Assembly (NCBI GenBank): GCA_028281025.1
Contig: JANQKR010000003.1
Location: 115,981-179,980, forward strand
Direction of reading: 5' to 3'
Length of the DNA: 64,000 nt
From: Croceivirga sp.
Lineage (GTDB): Bacteria > Bacteroidota > Bacteroidia > Flavobacteriales > Flavobacteriaceae
The notes under the pieces are model-generated. The model saw only the letters and a program-made list of their open reading frames with translations. It was not told the DNA's origin and did no database searches. Shown piece by piece: positions 52,357 through 61,818 of the stretch; the stretch's first letter is position 1, and every line of letters begins with the position of its first letter. The position numbers and the translations under genes are program-made.

Positions 52357-53580
52357 ATGAAAAACAAATCGGCACAAAAGTTACAAGACCTTCACTATTT
52401 CGGTGAATTTGGTGGAGTGAATCCGTCCATATCGGATTCTTCAACCTACACCTTTCTTTCTGCAAAAAAGATGTTCGATACCTTTGAAGGCAACACTGAG
52501 GGTTGTTACCTGTACAGTAGACATTCCTCCCCTTCCAACCTATATTTGGGCGAAGCCCTTGCCGCTTTGGAAGGCACGGAAACCGCCAATGTCTATGCTT
52601 CCGGAATGGGTGCGATTTCCGCAGTGATCATGCAACGCTGTGAAGCGGGCAGCCATATTGTGAGCAGCCGAACCATTTATGGAGGTACCTATGCCCTTAT
52701 GAAAAACTTTTTGCCAAAGTTGGCCATTGACACCTCTTTCGTGGACATTACCAATTTGGAAAAGGTGGAAAAAGCCATTACCAAGAACACTAAAATGCTT
52801 TATTGTGAAGCCATAAGCAATCCATTACTGGAGGTAGCGGATATTCGTTCCCTATCCAAATTGGCCAAAGCCCATGGTATTCCGTTAGTAGTGGACAACA
52901 CCTTCTCTCCCCTAAGCGTAAGCCCAGTGCACCTGGGCGCGGATATTGTAATTCACAGCCTTACCAAATTCATTAATGGGTCCAGCGATTGTGTGGCAGG
53001 TGCGGTCTGTGCTTCAACAGAATTTTGCTTAAGCCTCAAAGATGTCAACAACGGTGCTGGAATGCTCTTGGGCAGTACTTTGGACAGTTTACGTGCCGCC
53101 TCTATTTTAAAAAATATGCGAACCCTACATATTCGAATCAAAAAGCACAGTGAAAATACGCTCTACCTGGCCCAAAAATTCCAGAAGGATGGATTAAAAG
53201 TAGCGTATCCCGGGCTTTCCTCCCATCCTGGCCATAATACCATGAAAGATCAAATGAACCCACAATATGGTTTTGGCGGATTAATGACCCTTGATGTTGG
53301 TTCCCTGGACAAAGCGAATGCCCTAATGGAATTGATGCAAAAGGAAAACCTGGGTTATTTGGCCGTAAGTCTTGGATTCTACAAGACTTTGTTCAGCGCT
53401 CCCGGTACATCGACCTCGTCTGAAATACCCTTGGAAGAACAAGAGGAGATGGGCCTAACGGACGGCCTGATCCGGTTTTCAATCGGTCTGGACAACAACA
53501 TTGAAAATACCTATCAACGGATGAAACATTGTATGGAAAGACTCCATATCCTAGGCCCAAAAACCACCACGTTGGCCTAG
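52357..53580 (+). CDS. Cys/Met metabolism PLP enzyme, methionine gamma-lyase-like
   Basis: ATG 52357 (MKNKSAQKLQ) is preferred to an ATG ten codons upstream. The 407-residue protein is of the trans-sulfuration family: YLYSRHSSPSNLYLGEALAALEG, YASGMGAISAV, VDNTFSPL, and PLP lysine Lys204 in HSLTKFINGSSD. The divergent Lrp regulator and the downstream NhaC-type transporter argue for catabolic methionine gamma-lyase. The residue after IYG is Gly where Pseudomonas methionine gamma-lyase has Cys (active-site loop), so cystathionine- or homocysteine-directed activity remains possible. Confidence 0.82.
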   Translation: MKNKSAQKLQDLHYFGEFGGVNPSISDSSTYTFLSAKKMFDTFEGNTEGCYLYSRHSSPSNLYLGEALAALEGTETANVYASGMGAISAVIMQRCEAGSHIVSSRTIYGGTYALMKNFLPKLAIDTSFVDITNLEKVEKAITKNTKMLYCEAISNPLLEVADIRSLSKLAKAHGIPLVVDNTFSPLSVSPVHLGADIVIHSLTKFINGSSDCVAGAVCASTEFCLSLKDVNNGAGMLLGSTLDSLRAASILKNMRTLHIRIKKHSENTLYLAQKFQKDGLKVAYPGLSSHPGHNTMKDQMNPQYGFGGLMTLDVGSLDKANALMELMQKENLGYLAVSLGFYKTLFSAPGTSTSSEIPLEEQEEMGLTDGLIRFSIGLDNNIENTYQRMKHCMERLHILGPKTTTLA

Positions 53581-53650
53581 AAGGAACCCCTACTGGTTTG
53601 CACAACAGGTCTCAAAGTTGTAATATTAGGCTTGCACAACTCGATAGCCC

Positions 53651-55141
53651 ATGACCCAAAAGACCAAGAAAGCCAAGTACAGACAGGATGAACAAGTAGT
53701 TGAAAATAGGGAACTGAACATATGGGAAGCTTTGATTCCCGTGGTTGCCCTTGTGGGCATGTTGGCGTACAATGTATATGTGTTTGGGGACGATGCCTTG
53801 AGTGGTTCCAATCAATTTATACTTCTTATGGGCGGTGCCGTCGCCGCTACCGTAGGCTTTTTCAATAAGGTCTCTTACAAACAGATGCTGGCGGAAGTGG
53901 CGGAAAACGTGCGTTCCACTACCGGTGCATTACTGATTCTTTTAATGGTTGGGGCATTGGCGGGCACATGGTTGGTCAGCGGAATTATCCCTGCCATGGT
54001 CTATTACGGGCTTCAAATATTGAACCCCACTATTTTCCTGGCGGCCTGTGTCATTATTTGTGCCATTATTTCCATTGCCACGGGAAGCAGTTGGACCACA
54101 GCAGCCACCGTGGGTATAGCATTGGTGGGCATTGGTGAAGCTTTGGGCATTTCTTTGGGGATGACCGCAGGCGCGGTACTATCAGGAGCCTATTTTGGGG
54201 ATAAAATGTCCCCTTTGAGCGACACCACCAATCTGGCTCCGGCCATGGCCGGTGGCGAGTTGTTCTCCCATATACGCTATATGGCATGGACCACAATTCC
54301 TACCATCTCCATTACGCTTTTGGTTTTCATCATAATTGGCTTCACCAATGATACCTCCGGTGTTGCCGATACAGGAACAATTTTGACCACCATCAATTCT
54401 TCCTTCAATATCAATGGTTGGCTTTTTATAGTGCCGGTCGTTGTCATCCTCCTTATTGTTAGAAAGGCACCTCCCTTGCTTGGATTATTGATAGGAACCT
54501 TATTGGGTGGGGTTTTTGCCTTGATTTTTCAACCGGATATCGTGGCTAAAATTGGCGGTGGGGCCCATTTGGATTTTGCCACGGGCTACAGGGGGATTCT
54601 GAATGCCATAACCGTTGATACAGCGGTGGAAACTTCCGATCCTGCCTTGAACGAGCTCTTTTCATCCGGGGGAATGGCAGGCATGTTGGGTACCATTTGG
54701 CTTATTGTCTGTGCCATGGTCTTTGGGGGGATCATGGATGGTATAGGGGCACTGCAGCGTATTACGAAATCCTTGTTGAATCTGGCCAAGACCACTTTTG
54801 GGCTTTTCGCCAGTACGGTGGGCAGCTGTCTGGCTTTGAATGTCACGGCATCCGATCAGTATTTGGCCCTGGTGGTTCCGGGCAAAATGTTTTCCAAAGC
54901 TTATGAAGAACGCGGACTGGCCCCCGAGAACCTGAGTCGGACCTTGGAGGATTCCGGGACGGTAACCTCTGTTTTGGTTCCGTGGAATACCTGTGGGGCT
55001 TATCACAGCGGAGTTTTGGGAGTGGCCGTGGGCGATTATTTTTTCTACGCCATTTTTAATTGGCTAAGTCCTTTTATGACCCTATTCTTTGCCGCTTTTA
55101 AAATCAAGATAAAACAATTGGTTAACGCTTCCAAAGCATAG
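53651..55141 (+). CDS. NhaC family Na+-coupled antiporter/transporter
   Basis: The 496-residue protein has about twelve membrane segments and the NhaC signature GDKMSPLSDTTNLAPAMAGG plus IATGSSWTTAATVGIA and VPWNTCGAYHSGVLGV. NhaC proteins exchange Na+ for H+; some members transport organic acids (malate-lactate) or are predicted methionine carriers. Being 70 bp downstream of the Cys/Met lyase on the same strand, under an Lrp regulator, it may carry methionine or its product 2-oxobutyrate rather than serve only in Na+ homeostasis. Confidence 0.85.
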   Translation: MTQKTKKAKYRQDEQVVENRELNIWEALIPVVALVGMLAYNVYVFGDDALSGSNQFILLMGGAVAATVGFFNKVSYKQMLAEVAENVRSTTGALLILLMVGALAGTWLVSGIIPAMVYYGLQILNPTIFLAACVIICAIISIATGSSWTTAATVGIALVGIGEALGISLGMTAGAVLSGAYFGDKMSPLSDTTNLAPAMAGGELFSHIRYMAWTTIPTISITLLVFIIIGFTNDTSGVADTGTILTTINSSFNINGWLFIVPVVVILLIVRKAPPLLGLLIGTLLGGVFALIFQPDIVAKIGGGAHLDFATGYRGILNAITVDTAVETSDPALNELFSSGGMAGMLGTIWLIVCAMVFGGIMDGIGALQRITKSLLNLAKTTFGLFASTVGSCLALNVTASDQYLALVVPGKMFSKAYEERGLAPENLSRTLEDSGTVTSVLVPWNTCGAYHSGVLGVAVGDYFFYAIFNWLSPFMTLFFAAFKIKIKQLVNASKA

Positions 55142-55227
55142 AATTCGACTTCAAATTTTATACCTTCGCAACTCCTGCCCTATAATGGGGGAAAACAGAC
55201 AATAATTCACTTTTAAACACGTATAAA

Positions 55228-55734
55228 ATGGCTACAGTAACCTTAAAAGGAAACGAAATACATACCATGGGAAATCTCCCAGCAAATGGAAGTCAGGCAC
55301 CTGATTTCACATTGGTCAAAAATGATCTGGGTACAACCACCTTGGCCGATTACAAAGGGCAAAAAGTCGTCTTGAACATTTTTCCAAGTATTGACACCGG
55401 AACCTGCGCCCAATCCGTTAGGCAATTCAACCAGGAGGCGGCCGAACTTGAGAACACCAAAATTCTTTGTATATCCAAGGATCTTCCCTTTGCGCAAGCG
55501 CGTTTCTGTGGAGCTGAGGGTATTGAAAAGGTAGAAACCCTTTCGGATTTCAGAGATGGTAACTTCGGGAAATCCTATAATGTTGAGTTTACCGATGGGC
55601 CGTTGCAGGGACTTCACTCAAGGGCCGTTGTGGTTTTGGACGAGAACGGTACGGTAACCTATTCTGAGCAGGTCCCTGAAATTGTGGACGAACCCAATTA
55701 TAAAGCTGCGCTGGAAGCTCTAATGGATGCCTAA
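55228..55734 (+). CDS. tpx: Thiol peroxidase (atypical 2-Cys peroxiredoxin)
   Basis: The 168-residue Tpx has the peroxidatic Cys60 in SIDTGTCAQSVRQFN and the resolving Cys94 in FAQARFCGAEG, spaced as in E. coli Tpx (61 and 95). It reduces hydrogen and alkyl peroxides with thioredoxin. The stop overlaps the dgkA start by 8 bp. Confidence 0.97.
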   Translation: MATVTLKGNEIHTMGNLPANGSQAPDFTLVKNDLGTTTLADYKGQKVVLNIFPSIDTGTCAQSVRQFNQEAAELENTKILCISKDLPFAQARFCGAEGIEKVETLSDFRDGNFGKSYNVEFTDGPLQGLHSRAVVVLDENGTVTYSEQVPEIVDEPNYKAALEALMDA

Positions 55735-56092
55735 GGAGCCTTTTATCATCAACCGGATCAAAAGTATTGGCTTTGCCTTTAAAGGCCTTTTTATCCTTAT
55801 TAGGACGGAGTCCAGTATCCAAATCCAACTGGTGATAGCCCTTGCAGTAACCGTGGCGGGCTTCTGTTTTGGAATATCCAAAACAGAGTGGATGTTACAG
55901 TGTATCTGCATTGGAATGGTCATGGGAATAGAAGGGTTAAATACGGCCGTTGAAAAAATCGCGGACTACATTCAACCGGAATACGACAAAAAAATAGGAT
56001 TGATTAAAGATATTTCCGCTGGGGCCGTAATGGCCGTTTCCATTGTGGCCGTCATCGTTGGCTGTATCATTTATTGGCCAAAAGTTTTTTAG
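55727..56092 (+). CDS. dgkA: Diacylglycerol kinase family membrane protein
   Basis: The 121-residue protein has three membrane helices and the DgkA/undecaprenol kinase signature GLNTAVEKIADYI, following an amphipathic N-terminus (INRIKSIGFAFKGLFILIRTESSIQIQ). It phosphorylates diacylglycerol or undecaprenol in the inner membrane for lipid recycling. It is translationally coupled to tpx by an 8-bp overlap. Confidence 0.93.
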   Translation: MPKEPFIINRIKSIGFAFKGLFILIRTESSIQIQLVIALAVTVAGFCFGISKTEWMLQCICIGMVMGIEGLNTAVEKIADYIQPEYDKKIGLIKDISAGAVMAVSIVAVIVGCIIYWPKVF

Positions 56093-56121
56093 CACAACAT
56101 CCCCCAACCCCTTAGGAAACG

Positions 56122-56129
56122 TAAATTTG
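56122..56129 (+). promoter_or_regulatory. -7 element TAAATTTG upstream of ftsK
   Basis: A perfect TAnnTTTG word 23 bp before the ftsK ATG; -33 TTTG not evident. It would start the ftsK-lolA-lptG-ribB transcript. Confidence 0.4.
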
Positions 56130-56152
56130 TAACTTAGCTCCGTATTTTAGAA

Positions 56153-58525
56153 ATGGCGACCAAGCGAAGAAAATCAAAGGCTGCTTCCGCAAAGAAAAAG
56201 CAATCCCCCCTTAGGGTGTCAAAGAAGAATAAAATCATCTTTGGCAGCTTTTTGATCGTTTTAAGTATTGCCCTGTTTTTTTCTTTCATTTCTTTCTACT
56301 TCACCTGGCAGGAAGACCAAAGCCTTCTCAGTGAGTTTTCGGACAGAAATGCCGAAACCGATAATCTATTGAACAAATTTGGTGCAGCAATCAGTCATTT
56401 TTTCATGTTCAAGGGATTTGGGCTGGCCTCTTTTGCATTTCCCGTTTTATTGGCGGTAACAGGTTTGTACTGGTTTTTGGGACTCAAAGGGTCGAGCCTT
56501 TTGGGGAAATGGATTTGGGGACTGTTGGGCATTGTTTGGGTTTCCATCGCCTTGGGTTTCCTCTTTTATGAGCAACCACTACTTGGAGGTCAGATCGGCT
56601 TTGAAATGAATGACTTTCTCCAGGACTATATGGGTAAAATTGGGGTCTTCCTCCTTTTGCTATTTACCCTTGTGGTCATTATGGTGCGATTGTTCAATTT
56701 TTCGCCCGAGGGCATAGGGAATTATTTTAAAAGCGTCAATTTCCCAAAACCCAAACCAAAGGCCAAGGTGGAAATATTGGATTCCAAAAAAGAGTCCATT
56801 GAATTGAGTTTGGAAACCGGGGAGGAAGAAATCAAAATAGATACCTACACACACAAAAAGGACATCCCGCCCTTAAATCCTGAATCCGGTTTGGATGTGA
56901 ACCTTCCTAAAATGGAGGACGAGGAAATTGATTTAAAAGTCGAAAAAATAGCGGAGGAAAAACTCGAAACCGACGTCAAGGCGGCCAAACTGGTCAAGGA
57001 TTTTGGTGAGTTTGACCCCAAATTGGAATTGGGCAACTATAAATTCCCCCCCATACAACTGCTGGAAGAACATGGCGCTTCCAGGGGAATTACCATCAAT
57101 CAGGAAGAACTGGAAGAAAACAAGAACAGAATTGTTTCTACCCTTAAAAACTACAAGATTGGTATTGCACAGATCAAGGCAACCATAGGTCCCACGGTCA
57201 CGCTTTATGAGATTGTCCCAGAAGCCGGGGTCCGTATTTCCAGGATAAAAAACCTGGAGGACGACATCGCACTTTCATTGGCCGCATTGGGTATACGGAT
57301 CATTGCCCCAATTCCTGGAAAGGGTACCATTGGTATAGAGGTGCCCAATAAAAATGCCACTGTTGTTTCCATGCGTTCGGTGATCGCCTCCTCCAAATTC
57401 CAAAAAGCGGAGATGCAGTTGCCCGTTGCATTTGGAAAAACCATAAGCAATGAGACCTTTGTGGTGGATTTGGCCAAAATGCCCCACCTACTTATGGCCG
57501 GTGCCACGGGACAGGGAAAATCCGTGGGCTTGAACGCCGTTATTACCTCTTTGCTCTATAAAAAGCATCCGGCCGAGATCAAATTTGTTTTGGTCGATCC
57601 CAAGAAGGTGGAATTGACCCTGTACAATAAAATTGAACGTCACTTTTTGGCAAAATTACCCGATTCCGAAGAGGCTATTATCACGGACAATACCAAGGTT
57701 ATCAATACACTCAATTCCCTTTGCATTGAAATGGACCATCGGTATGAATTGCTGAAATTGGCCATGGTCCGAAATATCAAGGAGTACAATGTAAAGTTTA
57801 AGTCCAGAAAGCTCAACCCCAATGACGGCCATAAATTCCTGCCCTATATTGTTTTGGTAATCGATGAGTTTGCTGATTTGATCATGACCGCCGGCAAGGA
57901 AGTGGAAGCCCCCATTGCCCGACTTGCACAGTTGGCCAGGGCCATTGGAATCCACTTGATCATTGCCACGCAGCGACCCTCCGTAAATGTGATCACCGGA
58001 ATAATCAAGGCCAATTTCCCAGCACGAATAGCCTTTAGGGTAACCTCTAAAATCGATTCAAGGACCATATTGGATACCCAGGGGGCCGACCAATTGATCG
58101 GACGTGGGGATATGTTGTTTACCCAGGGAAATGATGTGACCCGATTGCAGTGTGCCTTTGTGGACACCCCGGAAGTAGCAAAGATTACGGAATACATCGG
58201 TTCGCAGCGGGCCTATCCGGATGCGCACCTACTACCGGAATATGTGGGCGAGGATTCTGGCACAGGAATTGATTATGAAATCAGTGAACGCGATAGCATG
58301 TTCCGGGAGGCGGCAGAGGTCATCGTAAATGCACAGCAAGGTTCCGCTTCCCTGATACAACGAAAATTGAAATTGGGATACAACAGGGCCGGTCGCATTA
58401 TTGATCAATTGGAGGCTGCCGGTATTGTTGGGCCCTTTGAGGGCAGTAAGGCCAGACAAGTTTTGATACCGGATATCCTGGCTTTGGAACAGCTTTTACA
58501 GAACGAAACACAGAATAGAAATTAA
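56153..58525 (+). CDS. ftsK: DNA translocase FtsK/SpoIIIE
   Basis: The 790-residue protein has four N-terminal membrane helices (about 30-185), a charged linker (about 190-290), the alpha-beta motor with Walker A GATGQGKSVGLNA, Walker B YIVLVIDEFADLIM and TQRPSVNVITGIIKANFP, and a C-terminal gamma winged-helix domain (GSASLIQRKLKLGYNRAGRIIDQLE). It pumps chromosome ends through the closing septum and activates XerCD recombination at dif. The linker is short compared with E. coli FtsK, as usual in Bacteroidetes. It is the first gene of a tight four-gene run. Confidence 0.97.
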   Translation: MATKRRKSKAASAKKKQSPLRVSKKNKIIFGSFLIVLSIALFFSFISFYFTWQEDQSLLSEFSDRNAETDNLLNKFGAAISHFFMFKGFGLASFAFPVLLAVTGLYWFLGLKGSSLLGKWIWGLLGIVWVSIALGFLFYEQPLLGGQIGFEMNDFLQDYMGKIGVFLLLLFTLVVIMVRLFNFSPEGIGNYFKSVNFPKPKPKAKVEILDSKKESIELSLETGEEEIKIDTYTHKKDIPPLNPESGLDVNLPKMEDEEIDLKVEKIAEEKLETDVKAAKLVKDFGEFDPKLELGNYKFPPIQLLEEHGASRGITINQEELEENKNRIVSTLKNYKIGIAQIKATIGPTVTLYEIVPEAGVRISRIKNLEDDIALSLAALGIRIIAPIPGKGTIGIEVPNKNATVVSMRSVIASSKFQKAEMQLPVAFGKTISNETFVVDLAKMPHLLMAGATGQGKSVGLNAVITSLLYKKHPAEIKFVLVDPKKVELTLYNKIERHFLAKLPDSEEAIITDNTKVINTLNSLCIEMDHRYELLKLAMVRNIKEYNVKFKSRKLNPNDGHKFLPYIVLVIDEFADLIMTAGKEVEAPIARLAQLARAIGIHLIIATQRPSVNVITGIIKANFPARIAFRVTSKIDSRTILDTQGADQLIGRGDMLFTQGNDVTRLQCAFVDTPEVAKITEYIGSQRAYPDAHLLPEYVGEDSGTGIDYEISERDSMFREAAEVIVNAQQGSASLIQRKLKLGYNRAGRIIDQLEAAGIVGPFEGSKARQVLIPDILALEQLLQNETQNRN

Positions 58526-58534
58526 ATACAACAC

Positions 58535-59182
58535 ATGATCAGGAAAACACTTACCGTACTAACGATTCTAACCCTTTGCTTTTCCCTACAGGCGCAGAAT
58601 TCCCAAAAGGCAAAAGCACTTTTGGATGAGGTTTACGCCAAGGTCGTATCCTATGACAACATTGCCATAGACTTTAAATATGCCCTGGAAAATACGGATG
58701 CCAATACCAAAAGTGAGACCAGGGGCTCCGCCACATTGGAAGGGGATAAATACTTGGTGGAACTCTTTGGTTCCACACAGTTGTACGATGGAAAAAAGGT
58801 ATATACCGTTGTTCCCGATAACGAAGAGGTGACCATAGAGGACAAATCCAATGATGAACAAACGATTACCCCTTCAAAAATGCTGACGTTTTACAAAGAG
58901 GGGCACAATTACCAATGGGATATTTTGCAAAACATCCAAGGTCGAAAAATCCAGTTTGTAAAACTGACCCCCATCGATTCCAATTCGGATATCAAATCCA
59001 TCCTTTTGGGGATTGATGCTGAAACCAAGCACATCCACAAGCTCATTGAAACGGGACAGAACGGGACTAAGACCACCATTACCGTTAATTCTTTCAAAAC
59101 CAATCAACCCTTGTCAAAAAGCTTGTTTACCTTTGATGAGGCCAAATACGAGGATGAAGGCTATTATATCATAAAGAATTAG
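58535..59182 (+). CDS. lolA: LolA-like outer-membrane lipoprotein carrier protein
   Basis: The 215-residue protein has a signal peptide (MIRKTLTVLTILTLCFSLQAQ) and a LolA/DUF4292-like half-barrel (VVSYDNIAIDFKYALEN, KYLVELFGSTQLYDGKKVYTVVPDNEEVTI, LTFYKEGHNYQWDI). It shuttles lipoproteins across the periplasm to the outer membrane. It lies 9 bp after ftsK and 1 bp before the lptG-type gene, an order common in Bacteroidetes. Confidence 0.9.
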   Translation: MIRKTLTVLTILTLCFSLQAQNSQKAKALLDEVYAKVVSYDNIAIDFKYALENTDANTKSETRGSATLEGDKYLVELFGSTQLYDGKKVYTVVPDNEEVTIEDKSNDEQTITPSKMLTFYKEGHNYQWDILQNIQGRKIQFVKLTPIDSNSDIKSILLGIDAETKHIHKLIETGQNGTKTTITVNSFKTNQPLSKSLFTFDEAKYEDEGYYIIKN

Positions 59183-59183
59183 C

Positions 59184-60683
59184 GTGTTGCCCATAATTGA
59201 CCGATATATATTATCGCGTTTTCTCTATAATTTTTTCAGCTCTTTCGCCATATTGATGGTGATTTTCATTTTTCAGACCGTTTGGTTGTTCATTGATGAT
59301 TTGGCAGGAAAGGATTTGGATCTCTTGATCATTGGCAAGTTCCTATTCTACTATATGCCCACATTGATAGATAAAGTACTGCCCCTAACGGTCCTTCTGG
59401 CCTCCCTGCTCACCTTTGGTACTTTTGCGGAGAACTACGAGTTTGCTGCCATGAAAGCCTCGGGTGTCTCCCTACAGAAGGCCATGCGCAGTATTATTGC
59501 TTTTGTCATTTTGTTGGGCGTTGGGGCGTTCTTTCTGGCCAATAACATCATTCCGGCCTCTGAGCAAAAGATATTCAATATGCGTCGGAACATTGCCAAG
59601 GTAAAACCCGCTGCGGTCATCGTGGAAGGGGTTTTCAGTGATATTGAGGGAACGGACATGAATATGAAGGTGGCCAAAAAGTCCGGTGACAAGGACCAGT
59701 ACCTTCAGGATGTCATTATCCACCAAAAAACAAAGACCAATATCAACACGGTGGTCATTAAGGCCCAAAATGGGGAATTGATAAGTAGTGAAGCCTCCGA
59801 TATCATTCAGTTGGAACTAAAGAATGGCTACTATTATGAGGAAATACAAAAAAGGTCTGCCAAGGACAAACGAAAGTTTCCCTTTACCCGTGTAAACTTT
59901 GAAACCTATGTCAAGAATATTGACGTATCTGACTTGAACAATCAGGATATTGAAGCAGAATCGGATATCATGACGGACAAAATGAAAAATGTATTCCGAT
60001 TGACCAAGGATATTGATTCGCTTCGCGACAACAATCTTAAACAGGTCAAGGCCTTTTCCAAGAACATTACCATTCGGATGGGTGCCTTTCCCGTAACAAC
60101 AAAGGATAGTACCAAAACCAATGAGGTAAGGGACGAGGAGGAAGTGCTCCTGGAAATGATGGAAAAGAAGGTAGATTCCACCGTTGATTTAAAAGACCTC
60201 GCCACCCTGGTTCCCGAATGGCAGGAATCACAATTGTACAACAATGCAAAAAATTCCGTAACCAATATTTTAAACACGGTCAATGGTAAAAAAGTGGAAC
60301 TTGGTAAGCGCTATGAAATCTACAATAGGCATATTCTGTCCCTACATAAGAAGTTTGCCTTAGGTTTTGCCTGTATTATTTTGTTCTTTGTGGGTGCCCC
60401 ATTGGGCGCCATTATACGAAAAGGGGGATTGGGACTTCCCATGGTCATTGCCATTATTCTGTTCTTAACGTATTACTTTATTGGGGTCTTTGCGGAGAAT
60501 TCCGCAAAAAAAGGAGGGCTCAATCCTGTCTTAGGGGCCTGGCTTTCCACCATTATCATGTTGCCCTTGAGCATTTATTTCACCAAAAGGGCCACGGCGG
60601 ACCGCGGATTGATGGGGGATGGTAATTTTATACAACGTATTACAGAATTTTTTAAGTTTAAGAAGAAAGCACAAAACAAATAA
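59184..60683 (+). CDS. lptG: LptF/LptG family permease of the lipopolysaccharide export system
   Basis: The 499-residue protein starts at GTG 59184, 1 bp after the lolA stop, and begins LPIIDRYILSRFLYNFF. Three N-terminal helices (TLIDKVLPLTVLLASLLTFG, FAAMKASGVSLQKAM motif), a long periplasmic beta-jellyroll of about 270 residues, and three C-terminal helices (CIILFFVGAPLGAIIRKGGLG) match YjgP/YjgQ. With LptB it extracts lipopolysaccharide from the inner membrane. The periplasmic part includes an Asp/Glu/Lys-rich insert (about 265-375) longer than in E. coli. The LptF versus LptG assignment is not settled. Confidence 0.9.
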   Translation: MLPIIDRYILSRFLYNFFSSFAILMVIFIFQTVWLFIDDLAGKDLDLLIIGKFLFYYMPTLIDKVLPLTVLLASLLTFGTFAENYEFAAMKASGVSLQKAMRSIIAFVILLGVGAFFLANNIIPASEQKIFNMRRNIAKVKPAAVIVEGVFSDIEGTDMNMKVAKKSGDKDQYLQDVIIHQKTKTNINTVVIKAQNGELISSEASDIIQLELKNGYYYEEIQKRSAKDKRKFPFTRVNFETYVKNIDVSDLNNQDIEAESDIMTDKMKNVFRLTKDIDSLRDNNLKQVKAFSKNITIRMGAFPVTTKDSTKTNEVRDEEEVLLEMMEKKVDSTVDLKDLATLVPEWQESQLYNNAKNSVTNILNTVNGKKVELGKRYEIYNRHILSLHKKFALGFACIILFFVGAPLGAIIRKGGLGLPMVIAIILFLTYYFIGVFAENSAKKGGLNPVLGAWLSTIIMLPLSIYFTKRATADRGLMGDGNFIQRITEFFKFKKKAQNK

Positions 60684-60684
60684 A

Positions 60685-61815
60685 ATGGAGATTGCCACAA
60701 AACTGAATACCATAGAAGAAGCCATTGCGGATATTAGGCAGGGCAAGGTCATTATTGTGGTAGATGATGAAAACCGGGAAAATGAAGGGGATTTTTTGGC
60801 CGCTGCCGAATTGATCACCCCTGAGACCATCAACTTTATGGCCACCCATGGAAAAGGCCTTATCTGCGCCCCACTTACAGAAGGCAGGTGTAAACAACTG
60901 GGACTTCATAAGATGGTATCCCATAATACCGATCCATTGGAAACCGCCTTTACGGTTTCGGTAGATCTAAGGGGAAACGGGGTTACTACCGGTATTTCCG
61001 CTTCTGACCGTGCCAAAACCGTTTTGGCGTTGACGGATGAAAATACAAAAGCCCATGAATTGGGACGTCCAGGACATATTTTCCCCCTAATTGCAAAGGA
61101 AGGTGGGGTGCTCAGACGGACCGGGCATACGGAAGCCGCCATTGATTTTGCACGTTTGGCGGGATTAAAACCTGCTGGGGTCATCGTTGAAATAATGAAT
61201 GAGGACGGCAGTATGGCCAGATTGCCCGAGCTGTTTGAAGTAGCCAAAAAGTTTAATTTGAAAATCGTCTCCATTGAGGATCTTATTGCCTATAGAATGG
61301 AGCACGATAGCCTCATTGAAAAAAAGGAGGATTTTGATATCCAAACCCGATTTGGTGCATTCCGCCTAAGGGCCTATCAACAGACCACCAATGATCAGGT
61401 CCATATTGCCTTGACCAAGGGAAACTGGAACAAAGGGGACCGTATACTGACCCGGATCAATTCCACGCTGGTGAACAATGATATTCTGGGTACGCTCACC
61501 AATAACCCTGAGGACAAGTTGGTAGACATGTTCAAAGCCATCAATGCCGAGGAAAAAGGCGCTTTTATTTTTATCAACCAGGATTCCAAATCCATAAAGC
61601 TCCTGAGCAGGTTGAGCGAATTAAAGGAACTGCAGGCCAAAGGAATCTATAAAGCCCCAAAAATAGAAATGGACTCCAAGGATTTTGGGGTCGGGGCGCA
61701 AATCCTACACGATCTGAACATTACCAAAATCCGCTTGCTGACCAATTCGGTGCAGACCAAACGCGTGGGTATTGTAGGCTATGGCCTGGAGATTGTGGAA
61801 TATGTGCGTTATTAA
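60685..61815 (+). CDS. ribB: 3,4-dihydroxy-2-butanone 4-phosphate synthase with a degenerate GTP cyclohydrolase II tail
   Basis: ATG 60685, 1 bp after the lptG stop, gives 376 residues. The N-terminal half is a complete DHBP synthase: acidic loop [10 protein letters not shown] (27-36), [25 protein letters not shown] and RRTGHTEAA. The C-terminal half follows the GTP cyclohydrolase II scaffold ([25 protein letters not shown]), but the three zinc cysteines of the C..RCDC motif and the QEGRGIG loop are absent. So it likely makes only the four-carbon riboflavin precursor; a separate RibA is needed elsewhere. The tail could be structural or regulatory. Confidence 0.93.
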   Translation: MEIATKLNTIEEAIADIRQGKVIIVVDDENRENEGDFLAAAELITPETINFMATHGKGLICAPLTEGRCKQLGLHKMVSHNTDPLETAFTVSVDLRGNGVTTGISASDRAKTVLALTDENTKAHELGRPGHIFPLIAKEGGVLRRTGHTEAAIDFARLAGLKPAGVIVEIMNEDGSMARLPELFEVAKKFNLKIVSIEDLIAYRMEHDSLIEKKEDFDIQTRFGAFRLRAYQQTTNDQVHIALTKGNWNKGDRILTRINSTLVNNDILGTLTNNPEDKLVDMFKAINAEEKGAFIFINQDSKSIKLLSRLSELKELQAKGIYKAPKIEMDSKDFGVGAQILHDLNITKIRLLTNSVQTKRVGIVGYGLEIVEYVRY

Positions 61816-61818
61816 CGT

